Below, piece after piece: positions 33,604-41,472 of a stretch of DNA of 64,000 nt. A model generated the notes under the pieces. That model made no database searches, was not told the DNA's origin, and was given only the letters and a program-made list of their open reading frames with translations. The number at the start of each line of letters is the position of its first letter. Position 1 is the stretch's first letter. Origin of the DNA: DASQPA01 sp963757335 (lineage in GTDB: Bacteria > Acidobacteriota > Thermoanaerobaculia > Multivoradales > UBA5704); contig CAVWRJ010000024.1 of NCBI GenBank assembly GCA_963757335.1, forward strand, positions 620,001 to 684,000, written 5' to 3'. Made by a program: the position numbers and the translations under genes.

Positions 33604-33810
33604 ATGCGGTATGCCGTCGTCGTCGAAAAGGCCGAAGCCAACTTCAGCGCCTATGTCCCTGACCTCCCGGGGTGTGTGGCCGCTGCCGAGACGGAGCAGG
33701 AGGTCTTGGAGTTGATCCGGGATAGCATCGACTTTCACCTGGAAGGGATGCGAGAAGCTGGAGAAGAGATCCCTCGGCCAACGTCCGTCGCCGCGTACGT
33801 GGAGGTCTGA
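33604..33810 (+). CDS. hicB: HicB-family antitoxin
   Basis: A 68-residue HicB-like protein: MRYAVVVEKAEANFSAYVPDLPGCVAAAET..., then EVLELIRDSIDFHLEGMREAGEEIP. It is the short form without a C-terminal DNA-binding domain. CAGGAGAG precedes the ATG. HicB normally blocks HicA, an mRNA interferase; here the adjacent hicA is only a remnant, so this is an orphan antitoxin or one acting on a toxin elsewhere. Confidence 0.82.
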   Translation: MRYAVVVEKAEANFSAYVPDLPGCVAAAETEQEVLELIRDSIDFHLEGMREAGEEIPRPTSVAAYVEV

Positions 33811-33991
33811 AGAAGGCTCTTCATCGGGCGTCTCGTGGCCGAGGCCCCGCCCGGCGGCGTGCCTTTCCCGAGCCTCTGCCCCTCCGATCACCGACCGGCA
33901 GTAAGGGCCAGCCCGAACCGTGCTATCCTCTCGCGCTCGCCGCATCGCGGCAGAGCATCGCCTTCCCCATTCTCAGAAGAGGACAGCACCT

Positions 33992-35800
33992 GTGAGCGCT
34001 ACCAAGACAAGAGAAGACGTACGCAACCTCGCCATCATCGCCCACGTCGACCATGGAAAGACCACTCTGGTCGACGCCATGCTCTGGCAGAGCGGCATCT
34101 TCGGCGCCCACGAGCATGTGAACGAGCGGGTCATGGACTCGATCGACCTGGAGCGCGAGAAGGGCATCACCATCATGGCCAAGAACACGGCCATCCTCTA
34201 TCGGGGAACCCGGATCAACATCGTCGACACCCCCGGCCACGCCGACTTCGGCGGCGAGGTCGAGCGGACGCTCAAAATGGTCGACGGCGTTCTCCTTCTG
34301 GTCGATGCCTCCGAGGGCCCCCTGCCGCAGACCCGCTTCGTCCTCAAGAAGGCGCTCGAGGCGAACCTGACCCCGATCGTCGTCGTCAACAAGATCGACC
34401 GTGCGGACGCCCGGCCGGCGGCGGTCCTGGACGAGGTCTTCGACCTCTTCATCGACTTGGAGGCGAACGAGGACCAGCTCGACTTCCCGGTCCTCTACTG
34501 CAACGCCAGGAAGGGCCTCTGCCGGAGGACGGCGGACGGGCCGGACGAGATGCTCGTCCTCCTTTTCGACGAGATCCTGAAGACCGTGCCCGCCCCGGTC
34601 TACGACGAGGAGATGCCCCTCCAGCTCCTCATCACCACCCTGGGCTACGACGACTACGTGGGCCGGCTCGCCATCGGCCGGCTGTTCAACGGCGAGGTCA
34701 AGAAGGCCCAGGAGGTCGCTCTCTGCAAGCGCGACGGCTCGATCGTCAACACCAAGGTCACCCTCCTCTACGGCTACGACGGCTTGAAGCGGGTGGAGAT
34801 CGACCGCGCCGGGCCGGGGGACATCGTGGCGCTCGCCGGGATCTCCGACGTCAACATCGGGGAGACCGTGACCGCGCGGGACAACCCGCAGGCGCTGCCC
34901 CTGGTCACCGTCGACGAGCCGACCATCTCCATGGTCTTCTCGATCAACGACTCGCCCTTCTCCGGCCGCGACGGCAAGCACGTCACCTCGCGGAAGCTCA
35001 AGGAGCGGCTCGACCGAGAGATCCTCACCAACGTCTCCATCCGGGTCGAGCCGACCGACACCCCGGAGGCCACCAAGGTCTCGGGGCGCGGCGAGCTCCA
35101 GCTCGCCATCCTCATCGAGATGATGCGGCGGGAGGGCTACGAGCTCTCGGTCGGCAAGCCCGAGGTGGTGACGCGGACGGTCGACGGGCAGATCCACGAG
35201 CCGATGGAGATGCTGCAGGTCGACTGCCCAGAGGGCTTCATCGGCCCCGTCACCCAGAAGATGGGGACCCGGAAGGGGCGGATGATGCGGATGATCAACC
35301 ACGGCTCGGGGCGGGTGCGGATGGATTTCCGGGTGCCGTCGCGCGGCCTGATCGGCTTTCGCGGTGAGTTTCTGACCGACACCAAGGGCTCCGGCATCAT
35401 GAACCATCTGTTCGACGGCTGGGAGCCCTGGCAGGGGGAGATCGAGCACCGGGCGACCGGCGCCCTGATCGCCGATCGCACGGGGCGGACCACCGCCTAC
35501 GCCATCGAGAACCTGCAGCCGCGCGGCGTCCTCTTCGTCGCCCCCGGCGAGGAGGTCTACGAGGGGATGGTGGTGGGGGAGCACGCCCGGGAGAGCGACC
35601 TGGACGTCAACATCGTGCGCGAGAAGAAGCTCACCAACATGCGGGCCTCGGGCTCCGACGACACCGTCCACCTGGTCCCGCCGCGGATCATGAACCTGGA
35701 GCAGGCCCTGGAGTTCATCAAGGAGGACGAGCTGGTCGAGGTCACCCCCAAGAGCTTCCGCCTCCGGAAGCGCATCCTCGCCGGCAACCGGCGGAAGTAG
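33992..35800 (+). CDS. typA: Ribosome-associated GTPase TypA/BipA
   Basis: A 602-residue translational GTPase. G motifs: AHVDHGKTTL (G1), EREKGITI (G2), DTPGHADF (G3), NKID (G4). Domains II, III and V and the BipA C-terminal domain follow (NHLFDGWEPWQG, RPSRGLIGFRGEF-like). GTG 33992 is chosen over upstream starts because AGAGGA lies 8 bases before it and the length matches the family. BipA binds 70S ribosomes and helps growth at low temperature and under stress. A possible coupling to the next gene: 6 bp gap. Confidence 0.95.
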   Translation: MSATKTREDVRNLAIIAHVDHGKTTLVDAMLWQSGIFGAHEHVNERVMDSIDLEREKGITIMAKNTAILYRGTRINIVDTPGHADFGGEVERTLKMVDGVLLLVDASEGPLPQTRFVLKKALEANLTPIVVVNKIDRADARPAAVLDEVFDLFIDLEANEDQLDFPVLYCNARKGLCRRTADGPDEMLVLLFDEILKTVPAPVYDEEMPLQLLITTLGYDDYVGRLAIGRLFNGEVKKAQEVALCKRDGSIVNTKVTLLYGYDGLKRVEIDRAGPGDIVALAGISDVNIGETVTARDNPQALPLVTVDEPTISMVFSINDSPFSGRDGKHVTSRKLKERLDREILTNVSIRVEPTDTPEATKVSGRGELQLAILIEMMRREGYELSVGKPEVVTRTVDGQIHEPMEMLQVDCPEGFIGPVTQKMGTRKGRMMRMINHGSGRVRMDFRVPSRGLIGFRGEFLTDTKGSGIMNHLFDGWEPWQGEIEHRATGALIADRTGRTTAYAIENLQPRGVLFVAPGEEVYEGMVVGEHARESDLDVNIVREKKLTNMRASGSDDTVHLVPPRIMNLEQALEFIKEDELVEVTPKSFRLRKRILAGNRRK

Positions 35801-35806
35801 GTTCCC

Positions 35807-36166
35807 GTGCGGCGCGGCAGGGGGCAGGACGACGACGGCCGGCCGGCGGCAGAGAGCGCCGACGAGACGGTGCGGCAGCGCATCGTCCAGCTCCTCACCG
35901 GGACGGAGCGGAGCTTCGAGGAGCTGCGGCGCGAGCTCGGGCTCCCCGCCCGCCGGGTGGAGGACGAGCTGCAGCACGTGGCGCGGAGCGTCCGGCGGAC
36001 CCGGGGGGAGCCCAGGAAGCTCGCCGTCGACCCCGCCCGCTGCCTCGAATGCGGCTTCGTTTTCCGGGAGCGCGCCCCCACCCGTTTCACCAGCCCCAGC
36101 CGCTGCCCGCGCTGCAAGAGCGAGCGCATCGCAGAGCCCCGCCTCACCCTCCGCGACATCCTCTGA
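35807..36166 (+). CDS. Small winged-helix / zinc-ribbon protein
   Basis: A 119-residue protein starting at GTG 35807. Residues ~20-60 look like a winged helix (RQRIVQLLTGTERSFEELRRELGLPARRVEDELQHVARS). The C-terminal half has a zinc ribbon CLECGFVF ... CPRCKSERI. This matches predicted transcriptional regulators with an HTH plus zinc ribbon (COG3357-like). It follows typA by 6 bp and probably shares its transcript. Function unknown. Confidence 0.75.
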   Translation: MRRGRGQDDDGRPAAESADETVRQRIVQLLTGTERSFEELRRELGLPARRVEDELQHVARSVRRTRGEPRKLAVDPARCLECGFVFRERAPTRFTSPSRCPRCKSERIAEPRLTLRDIL

Positions 36167-36204
36167 TCGGCTCTGACCGGCACGGACCGGCCGCCTCGGC
36201 TGGA

Positions 36205-36224
36205 ATGCACATTGCATTGTGCAT
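36205..36224. promoter_or_regulatory. Palindrome in the leader of the outer-membrane gene
   Basis: ATGCACA-TTGCAT-TGTGCAT, a 7-bp inverted repeat around a 6-bp spacer, AT-richer than the surroundings. It lies 150 bp before the outer-membrane-protein gene and may be an operator. The rest of the gap 36167-36373 shows nothing else clear. Confidence 0.35.
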
Positions 36225-36373
36225 CCGGCGAGGGCGGCGGCGGCCCTTCCCGGCGCCGCCAGCCCGCGTTCTGGAACGCTTGTTGCAGCGTTTCTTGAAA
36301 GGCCGGTTGAACCGGCGCGCGGCTCCGTGTGAGCACAACGACAGGGCAAGACAACAGAAACGGAGGAAACAGC

Positions 36374-37048
36374 ATGCGTAGGATATGGAGTGCAGCGGCG
36401 GTTTTGGGGCTCCTCGCCCTTTCGGCCACACCGGCTCGGGCGCAGTGGGCGGGAGCGGGCAAGAGCGACTTCGGCGTCTTCGTGGCTTACTTGAACTCCA
36501 ACCAGGCGAACAACAGCAACTTCAGCATTCCCGGGGCCAGCAGCAGCAAGGACAACTGGGGCGGCGGCGTCAAGGCGCGGTTCGGCTGGCTCGATCTTCG
36601 GGCGAGCTATTTCAGCAACGTCAACACCAACCGGATCGGCGCCTTCTGCTCGTCGCCCAACTGCTTCACGGGCGACTTCAAGCTGCGGGTGATCCCGCTC
36701 GAGGCCGGCATCGCCATCCCCTTCGCCGTGGGCGACAAGTGGAGCCCCTATATCGGGGCGGGTGGCGGCTACTACCTCCTGCGCGGCAACAACAGCCCTG
36801 ACTTCACCGTCCTCGGTACCTCGACCCGCGGCAACTTCAAGGTCAACAACGAGGTCGGCTACTACGGTGTGCTCGGCACCGACCTCGCCCTCACCAACGG
36901 CTGGGGGCTGGTGGGGGAGGTCCTCTACCGCCACATCCGGGGCACCGTGAAGAACGGCAACGGTAGCCTGACGAATGGGGTCAGCGACCGGGTCAACGTC
37001 CAGCTCGGCGGTCTTGGCGCCAACGTCGGCGTCGTCTATCGCTTCTGA
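36374..37048 (+). CDS. Outer-membrane beta-barrel protein
   Basis: A 224-residue protein from ATG 36374 (CGGAGGAAAC before it). Signal peptide (SAAAVLGLLALSATPARAQ), then alternating beta strands with a C-terminal VGVVYRF ending in Phe, the outer-membrane assembly signal. Overall plan is OmpW/OmpA-barrel-like (OMP_b-brl). A Cys pair (FCSSPNCF) sits in an extracellular loop. Function as porin or adhesin is not readable. Ends with its own hairpin terminator. Confidence 0.8.
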   Translation: MRRIWSAAAVLGLLALSATPARAQWAGAGKSDFGVFVAYLNSNQANNSNFSIPGASSSKDNWGGGVKARFGWLDLRASYFSNVNTNRIGAFCSSPNCFTGDFKLRVIPLEAGIAIPFAVGDKWSPYIGAGGGYYLLRGNNSPDFTVLGTSTRGNFKVNNEVGYYGVLGTDLALTNGWGLVGEVLYRHIRGTVKNGNGSLTNGVSDRVNVQLGGLGANVGVVYRF

Positions 37049-37078
37049 TCCCTGCCGCCAGCGAGCTCGGGTCTTCGA

Positions 37079-37112
37079 GGTGGCGCCGGTTGCGGTCGGC
37101 GCCACCTTATTC
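37079..37112 (+). terminator. Intrinsic terminator after the outer-membrane gene
   Basis: Stem GGTGGCGCC (37079-37087) with GGCGCCACC (37098-37106), 10-nt loop, followed by TTATTCC. Confidence 0.65.
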
Positions 37113-37134
37113 CCGTTGCACGGTCCTTCTCGCT

Positions 37135-37140
37135 TATAAT
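37135..37140 (+). promoter_or_regulatory. Consensus -10 box (TATAAT) before the first exported-family gene
   Basis: A perfect TATAAT 70 bp before the start at 37211. The nearest -35-like hexamer TTGCAC is only 13 bp upstream, too close, so the -35 is unclear. Confidence 0.4.
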
Positions 37141-37210
37141 CATTGAGGCTTTAAGTCGGGAGTCTGTTCACCTGCTAATCCATGAGACTGCACGAGGGAG
37201 GGTGTTTTCG

Positions 37211-38506
37211 ATGAGGAGAGTCGTCCGGTCCCTGTTCTTTGCGCTCCTGCTGCTCCTGCCGCTCGCCCAGGCGAGACCTGCCGCGGCCCTGATCTGTACC
37301 GTCGATCAGGTGCCGGCGGCGACTCTGCTCCTGCCCTACTTCGAGGTCGACCTCGACAATCTCTGGGGTGCCAAGACCCTGTTCTCGATCAACAACGCCT
37401 CGGCGACGGCGGTCCTCGCCCACGTCGTCATCTGGTCGGACCTCTCGGTGCCGGTGCTCGACTTCAACGTCTACTTGACCGGCTACGACGTGCAGTCGAT
37501 CAACCTGCGCGACATCCTGGTCCTGGGCAACCTGCCGCAGACCGCCTCGGCCGGGCAGGACCCGACCGACACCATCAGCCCCAAGGGGCAGTTCTCGCAG
37601 GACATCAATTTCGCCAGCTGCCAGGGGAACCTGCCGATCCCGCAGCTGCCGTCCACCTTCACCGCCCACCTCCAGGCGGCGCTCACGGGGCAGTTCTCGA
37701 ACCTCCTCGGGGGCTGCGCGGGCCTCGACCACGGCGACCGGATCGCGCGCGGCTACGTCACCGTCGATACGGTCAGCAACTGCACCCTGCGCTTCCCGGG
37801 CGACCTCGGCTACTTCGCGGCCGGCGGAACGGGCGACGCCACGGACCAGAACGTCCTCTGGGGGGACTACTTCTACATCCAGGAGCTTCTGAACTACGCC
37901 TCCGGCAATCCCCTGGTGCACGTCGAGGCCTCGGCCACCGACCCGCAGACGAGCGCCGCCGGCCAGTACACCTTCTACGGCCGCTACGTGGGCTTCACGG
38001 CGGTCGACAACCGCGAGCCGCTCGCCACCAACTTCGCCACCCGGTTCCTGGTCGGCGGGGCCTTCACCGGCGGCACCGACCTCGCGGTCTGGCGGGACTC
38101 CAAGGTCCGTCAGGGGGCGTTCAAGTGTGGCACCCTGCCCTCCTGGTACCCCCTGAGCCAGGAGGCGATCGTCATCTTCGACGAGCAGGAGCACCCGCAG
38201 GTGCCGCAGACCGTCCCGGTCTCGCCGCAGCCGCCGCAGCAGGGGATTCTCCCCTTCCCGGCCGAGTCGCAGCGGGTCTCGGTGGGCGGCACGAGCTTCC
38301 CGGTGCCCTACAAGTTCGGCTGGCTCTTCCTGGACCTCAATACCACGGTGGCCCCGGCCGGCAGCGTCCCGCCGGAGGATCCGGCGGCGGCGCAGGCCTG
38401 GGTCAGCACCCTCCTCCAGGCGTCGGGCCGGTACAGCGTCGGCTTCGATGCCATCCAGCTCGACAGCGCCTGCCAGGCGAACCACCTGCCTCCGGGGGCG
38501 CTATAG
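37211..38506 (+). CDS. Exported protein of an uncharacterised family, paralogue 1
   Basis: A 431-residue protein from ATG 37211 (GGAGGG 8 bases before). Signal peptide (SLFFALLLLLPLAQARPAAA), then ICTVDQVPAATLLLPYFEVDL, SINNASATAVLAHVV, NVYLTGYDVQ and repeated short Tyr/Gly motifs (QYTFYGRYVGF). All-beta with four to six Cys. It is ~75% alike to the next gene and clearly related to 48302-49549. I do not recognise it from a named family; it may be a surface or matrix protein. Confidence 0.7.
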   Translation: MRRVVRSLFFALLLLLPLAQARPAAALICTVDQVPAATLLLPYFEVDLDNLWGAKTLFSINNASATAVLAHVVIWSDLSVPVLDFNVYLTGYDVQSINLRDILVLGNLPQTASAGQDPTDTISPKGQFSQDINFASCQGNLPIPQLPSTFTAHLQAALTGQFSNLLGGCAGLDHGDRIARGYVTVDTVSNCTLRFPGDLGYFAAGGTGDATDQNVLWGDYFYIQELLNYASGNPLVHVEASATDPQTSAAGQYTFYGRYVGFTAVDNREPLATNFATRFLVGGAFTGGTDLAVWRDSKVRQGAFKCGTLPSWYPLSQEAIVIFDEQEHPQVPQTVPVSPQPPQQGILPFPAESQRVSVGGTSFPVPYKFGWLFLDLNTTVAPAGSVPPEDPAAAQAWVSTLLQASGRYSVGFDAIQLDSACQANHLPPGAL

Positions 38507-38618
38507 GTGGCGCGGGAGCGCCGGCATGGCCGTAAGAGCCGTAAGTCGTGCTATTGCTTCTCTGTCGATAGGCTGATAATCTTCAGACACACTGCAGGTG
38601 GTGGATGGAGGCGGGCGC

Positions 38619-38647
38619 TTGCTCTACCCGGCGTTTCGCACTATGAT
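38619..38647 (+). promoter_or_regulatory. Candidate promoter of the second paralogue
   Basis: TTGCTC (38619-38624), 17-bp spacer, TATGAT (38642-38647), 114 bp before ATG 38761. The 254-bp gap before the gene holds nothing else obvious. Confidence 0.5.
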
Positions 38648-38760
38648 GCCGCCCGATTACTAGAAATCGAGACTCCGGCCTAACATAAGGTGAGGTCGGG
38701 ACAGATGTGCTTTAACGGCCACGTCGATCAGGACTGGTCGACAACCCAAAAGGAGTCACC

Positions 38761-40038
38761 ATGAAGAGAGCTGCATTTCTGCTCGCTCTAGCCTGCCTGC
38801 TGACGCTGGCCGGCCAGGCGAGCGCCGTCATCTGCACGGTCGACGACGTGCCGGGCGCAACGCTGTTGCTCCCGTACTTCGAGGTCGATCTGGCGAACAC
38901 GAACGGGGTCACCACCCTGTTCTCGATCAACAACGCCTCGGCGACCGCGGTGCTCGCCCACGTCGTGGTCTGGTCCGACCTCTCGGTCCCGGTCCTCGAC
39001 TTCAACGTGTACCTCACCGGCTATGACGTGCAGTCGATCAACATGCGCGACATCCTGGCCGGCAACCTGCCGCAGACCGCCTCGGCCGGGCAGGACCCGA
39101 ACGACACCATCAGCCCGAAGGGCAACTTCTCGCAGGACATCAACTTCGCGAGCTGCACGGGTCAGCTGCCCACCGGGGCGCTGCCGGCGACCTTCGTCTC
39201 CCACCTGCAGACCGCTCTCACCGGCCAGTTCTCGAACCTGCTCGGCGGCTGCGCGGGTCTCGCCTACGGCGACAACATCGCCCGCGGCTACGTGACCGTC
39301 GATACGGTCAACAACTGCACCCTGCGCTTCCCGGGCGACCTCGGCTACTTCGGGGCCGGCGGCTCGGGTGACGCGACGAACCAGAACGTCCTCTGGGGCG
39401 ACTACTTCTTCGTCAATTCGGCGACCAACCGGGCGGACGGCGAGACCCTCGTGCACATCGAGGCGAGCGCCACGAACCCCGAGACCTCGGTCTCCGGGCA
39501 GTACACCTTCTATGGCCGTTACGTGAACTGGACGGCAGTCGACAACCGCGAGCCTCTGGCGACCAACTTCGCGGTGCGGTTCCTGAACGGTGGACCGTTC
39601 AGCGGCGGCACGAACCTGATCGCCTGGCGCGACTCGAAGGTCCGTCAGGGCGCCTTCAAGTGCGGCACGACCCCGGCCTGGTATCCCCTCGGCCAGGAAC
39701 AGATCGTGATCTTCGACGAGCAGGAGCACCCGAGCGTCCCGACGACGATTCCGGTGTCGCCGCAGCCGCCGCAGAGCGGGATCATCCCGTTCCCGGCGGA
39801 GACGCAGTCGACGGCGGTCGGTGGCGCCGCCTTCCCGGTGCCGTACAAGTTCGGTTGGTTGTTCCTCAACCTGAACACGACGGTGGCCGCGGCGGGCAGC
39901 GTTCCGCCCGAGGATCCGGCGGCGGCGCAGGCTTGGGTGGAGGCGGTGATGAGCGCGCTGGGCCGTTACAGCGTGGGCTTCGACGCCATCAAGCTCGACA
40001 GCGCCTGCACCGCGAACCACACGCGGATCGGCACCTAG
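38761..40038 (+). CDS. Exported protein of an uncharacterised family, paralogue 2
   Basis: A 425-residue protein, tandem paralogue of the previous gene, with AAAGGAGTCACC before the ATG. Signal peptide MKRAAFLLALACLLTLAGQA followed by ICTVDDVPGATLLLPYFEVDL. Highest similarity is in the first 110 mature residues and in GQYTFYGRYV...DNREPLATNF, and a Pro-rich hinge (PVSPQPPQSG) precedes the C-terminal VPPEDPAAAQAWV block. It ends in a strong terminator. Recent tandem duplication is likely. Confidence 0.72.
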   Translation: MKRAAFLLALACLLTLAGQASAVICTVDDVPGATLLLPYFEVDLANTNGVTTLFSINNASATAVLAHVVVWSDLSVPVLDFNVYLTGYDVQSINMRDILAGNLPQTASAGQDPNDTISPKGNFSQDINFASCTGQLPTGALPATFVSHLQTALTGQFSNLLGGCAGLAYGDNIARGYVTVDTVNNCTLRFPGDLGYFGAGGSGDATNQNVLWGDYFFVNSATNRADGETLVHIEASATNPETSVSGQYTFYGRYVNWTAVDNREPLATNFAVRFLNGGPFSGGTNLIAWRDSKVRQGAFKCGTTPAWYPLGQEQIVIFDEQEHPSVPTTIPVSPQPPQSGIIPFPAETQSTAVGGAAFPVPYKFGWLFLNLNTTVAAAGSVPPEDPAAAQAWVEAVMSALGRYSVGFDAIKLDSACTANHTRIGT

Positions 40039-40075
40039 TACCGCGTTCCCAGCGTTTCCCAACTCGTTCCCCAAG

Positions 40076-40109
40076 ATGGGCCCGGCCTGGTGCCGGGCCC
40101 ATTTTCTTT
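40076..40109 (+). terminator. Intrinsic terminator after the second paralogue
   Basis: Perfect 11-bp stem ATGGGCCCGGC/GCCGGGCCCAT, loop CTGGT, followed by TTTCTTT. Its first three bases double as the ATG of the possible small gene below. Confidence 0.7.
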
Positions 40110-40327
40110 GGGGGAAGGGTGGATCGAGGCGGCCCCTCCTCACCCCGGGCGGCGTCCACGCCCGCGAAGCGGCCCGGCGCGATCTGGAGTCCGATCCCGC
40201 CGGCCTCCATCCCCTCTACGTCGCCGCCCAGCAGCTCCTGGTCGCCCTCCGCCTGGAGTCCGAACGGCTGGAGAACGCCCGGAAGGCCGTAGCCCCTCGC
40301 CGCCCTCACGTAGAATGCGGGCGATGA
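40076..40327 (+). CDS. Possible small protein upstream of lipB
   Basis: A frame open from ATG 40076 to TGA 40325-40327 would give 83 residues with a helical C-terminus (AREAARRDLESD..., AAQQLLVALRLESERLEN). Its stop overlaps the lipB start as ATGA, a common sign of translational coupling. But its only ATG lies inside a terminator stem and there is no ribosome-binding site, so the start is doubtful. Confidence 0.35.
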   Translation: MGPAWCRAHFLWGKGGSRRPLLTPGGVHAREAARRDLESDPAGLHPLYVAAQQLLVALRLESERLENARKAVAPRRPHVECGR

Positions 40328-40998
40328 GCCCGCCCATCCCTCCCGTCATCCTCTGGTCTTTCCTCGGCCGCGTCTCCTATGCCGAGGGGGAGGCGCTGCA
40401 GCGGGCTGCCCGCGAGGCGATCAAGGGCGGGGAGGGTGGGGAGCGCTTCTACCTCCTGGAGCACCCGAACGTCTACACCCTGGGCCGGAACGCCACCGCG
40501 GCGGATGTCCTCGCGAGCCCCGACTGGCTGGCGGCGCACGGCTTCGAGGTGGTCGAGTGCGACCGCGGCGGCCAGGTCACCTACCACGGGCCGGGGCAGC
40601 TCGTGGGCTACCCGGTGGTCAATCTCTCCCCCGACCGGCGGGACATCCGGCGCTACGTAGGAGACTTGGAAGAGGTGCTGATCCGCACCCTCGCCGAGTA
40701 CGGGGTCGCGGCGGCGCGGCGGGAAGGGCAGGAGTACGTGGGGATCTGGGTGGGGGAGGCGAAGATCGCCTCGCTCGGCGTCCACCTCTCGCGCTGGATC
40801 ACCACCCACGGCTTCGCGCTCAACGTCACGACCGACCTCGGGCTCTTCGCAGGGATCATCCCCTGCGGCCTCTCCCAGGTGCGGATGACCTCGATCGCCG
40901 CCGAGACCGGCCGGACTCCCGCGCTCGCCGAGGTGGCGGCGCGGGCGGCGGTCCACTTCGGCGAGGTCTTCGGCCGCGAGATGGTGCTCGCCCCATGA
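40324..40998 (+). CDS. lipB: Lipoyl(octanoyl) transferase
   Basis: A 224-residue LipB that moves octanoyl from acyl carrier protein to lipoyl domains. Signatures: LLEHPNVYTLGRNA, the RGGQVTYHGPGQLVGYPVVNL block, and the catalytic IIPCGLSQVRMTS (Cys) with Lys in KIASLGVHLSRWITTHGFALN. ATG 40324 is supported by an ATGA overlap with the frame before it. LipA is encoded 9 kb downstream, not adjacent. Its stop overlaps the archease start. Confidence 0.95.
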   Translation: MSPPIPPVILWSFLGRVSYAEGEALQRAAREAIKGGEGGERFYLLEHPNVYTLGRNATAADVLASPDWLAAHGFEVVECDRGGQVTYHGPGQLVGYPVVNLSPDRRDIRRYVGDLEEVLIRTLAEYGVAAARREGQEYVGIWVGEAKIASLGVHLSRWITTHGFALNVTTDLGLFAGIIPCGLSQVRMTSIAAETGRTPALAEVAARAAVHFGEVFGREMVLAP

Positions 40999-41427
40999 GC
41001 TTCCGGCCGCTCGATCACACCGCCGACCTCTCGGTCGAGGTCACCGCCTTAAGCCGGAGCGATCTCTTTGCCGAGGCGGTCCCCGCCTTCGCCGACCTGA
41101 TGGTGGACGTCGAACGGATCGAGGCGCGCCGAGAGCGCCGCTTCGAGCTCGAAGCGACCGAGCCGGCGCTCCTCCTCGTCGACTGGCTGACCGAGCTCCT
41201 CTACCTGTTCGAGGTCGAGGGGCTCCTTTTCCGCCGGGCCGAGACGACGGTCGAGGACTGCGCGGGCGGCGTGCGGCTCCGGGCCACCGCCTGGGGGGAG
41301 CCGCGGGACGACGCCCGTCATCCCATCAAGGTGCTCGGTGAAGGCGGTGACCTACCACGGGCTGGAGGTCGGCGAGATCGGCGGTGGCGATGGGGGCTGG
41401 CGGGCGCGGCTCGTCTTCGACATCTAG
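40995..41427 (+). pseudogene. Archease gene with a single-base frameshift
   Basis: Frame one from ATG 40995 reads FRPLDHTADLSVEV ... WGEPRDDARHPIKVL, the archease fold with the conserved DHTAD. After AAGGTGCTC (to ~41336) one extra base shifts the frame; the next frame from GTG 41338 reads VKAVTYHGLEVGE ... GWRARLVFDI and stops at TAG 41425-41427, exactly the archease end. So a +1 G at a CGG tract breaks an otherwise complete gene. Archease stimulates RtcB ligase, the next gene, which supports the identity. Could be sequencing error. Confidence 0.85.
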
Positions 41428-41472
41428 TCCGCGGGTACGGGGCGTGCAGCCAGGGTGAGGCGGAGGTGGGGT

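Noticed and set aside
33923..37105. A 1060-codon minus-strand frame opposite typA and the outer-membrane gene
   Set aside because: Antisense shadow; no motifs, and all plus-strand genes in the region have clear family signatures.
37121..37140. TTGCAC with TATAAT as a complete promoter for the first exported-family gene
   Set aside because: Spacing is 13 bp, too short for a sigma-70 promoter; only the -10 is listed.
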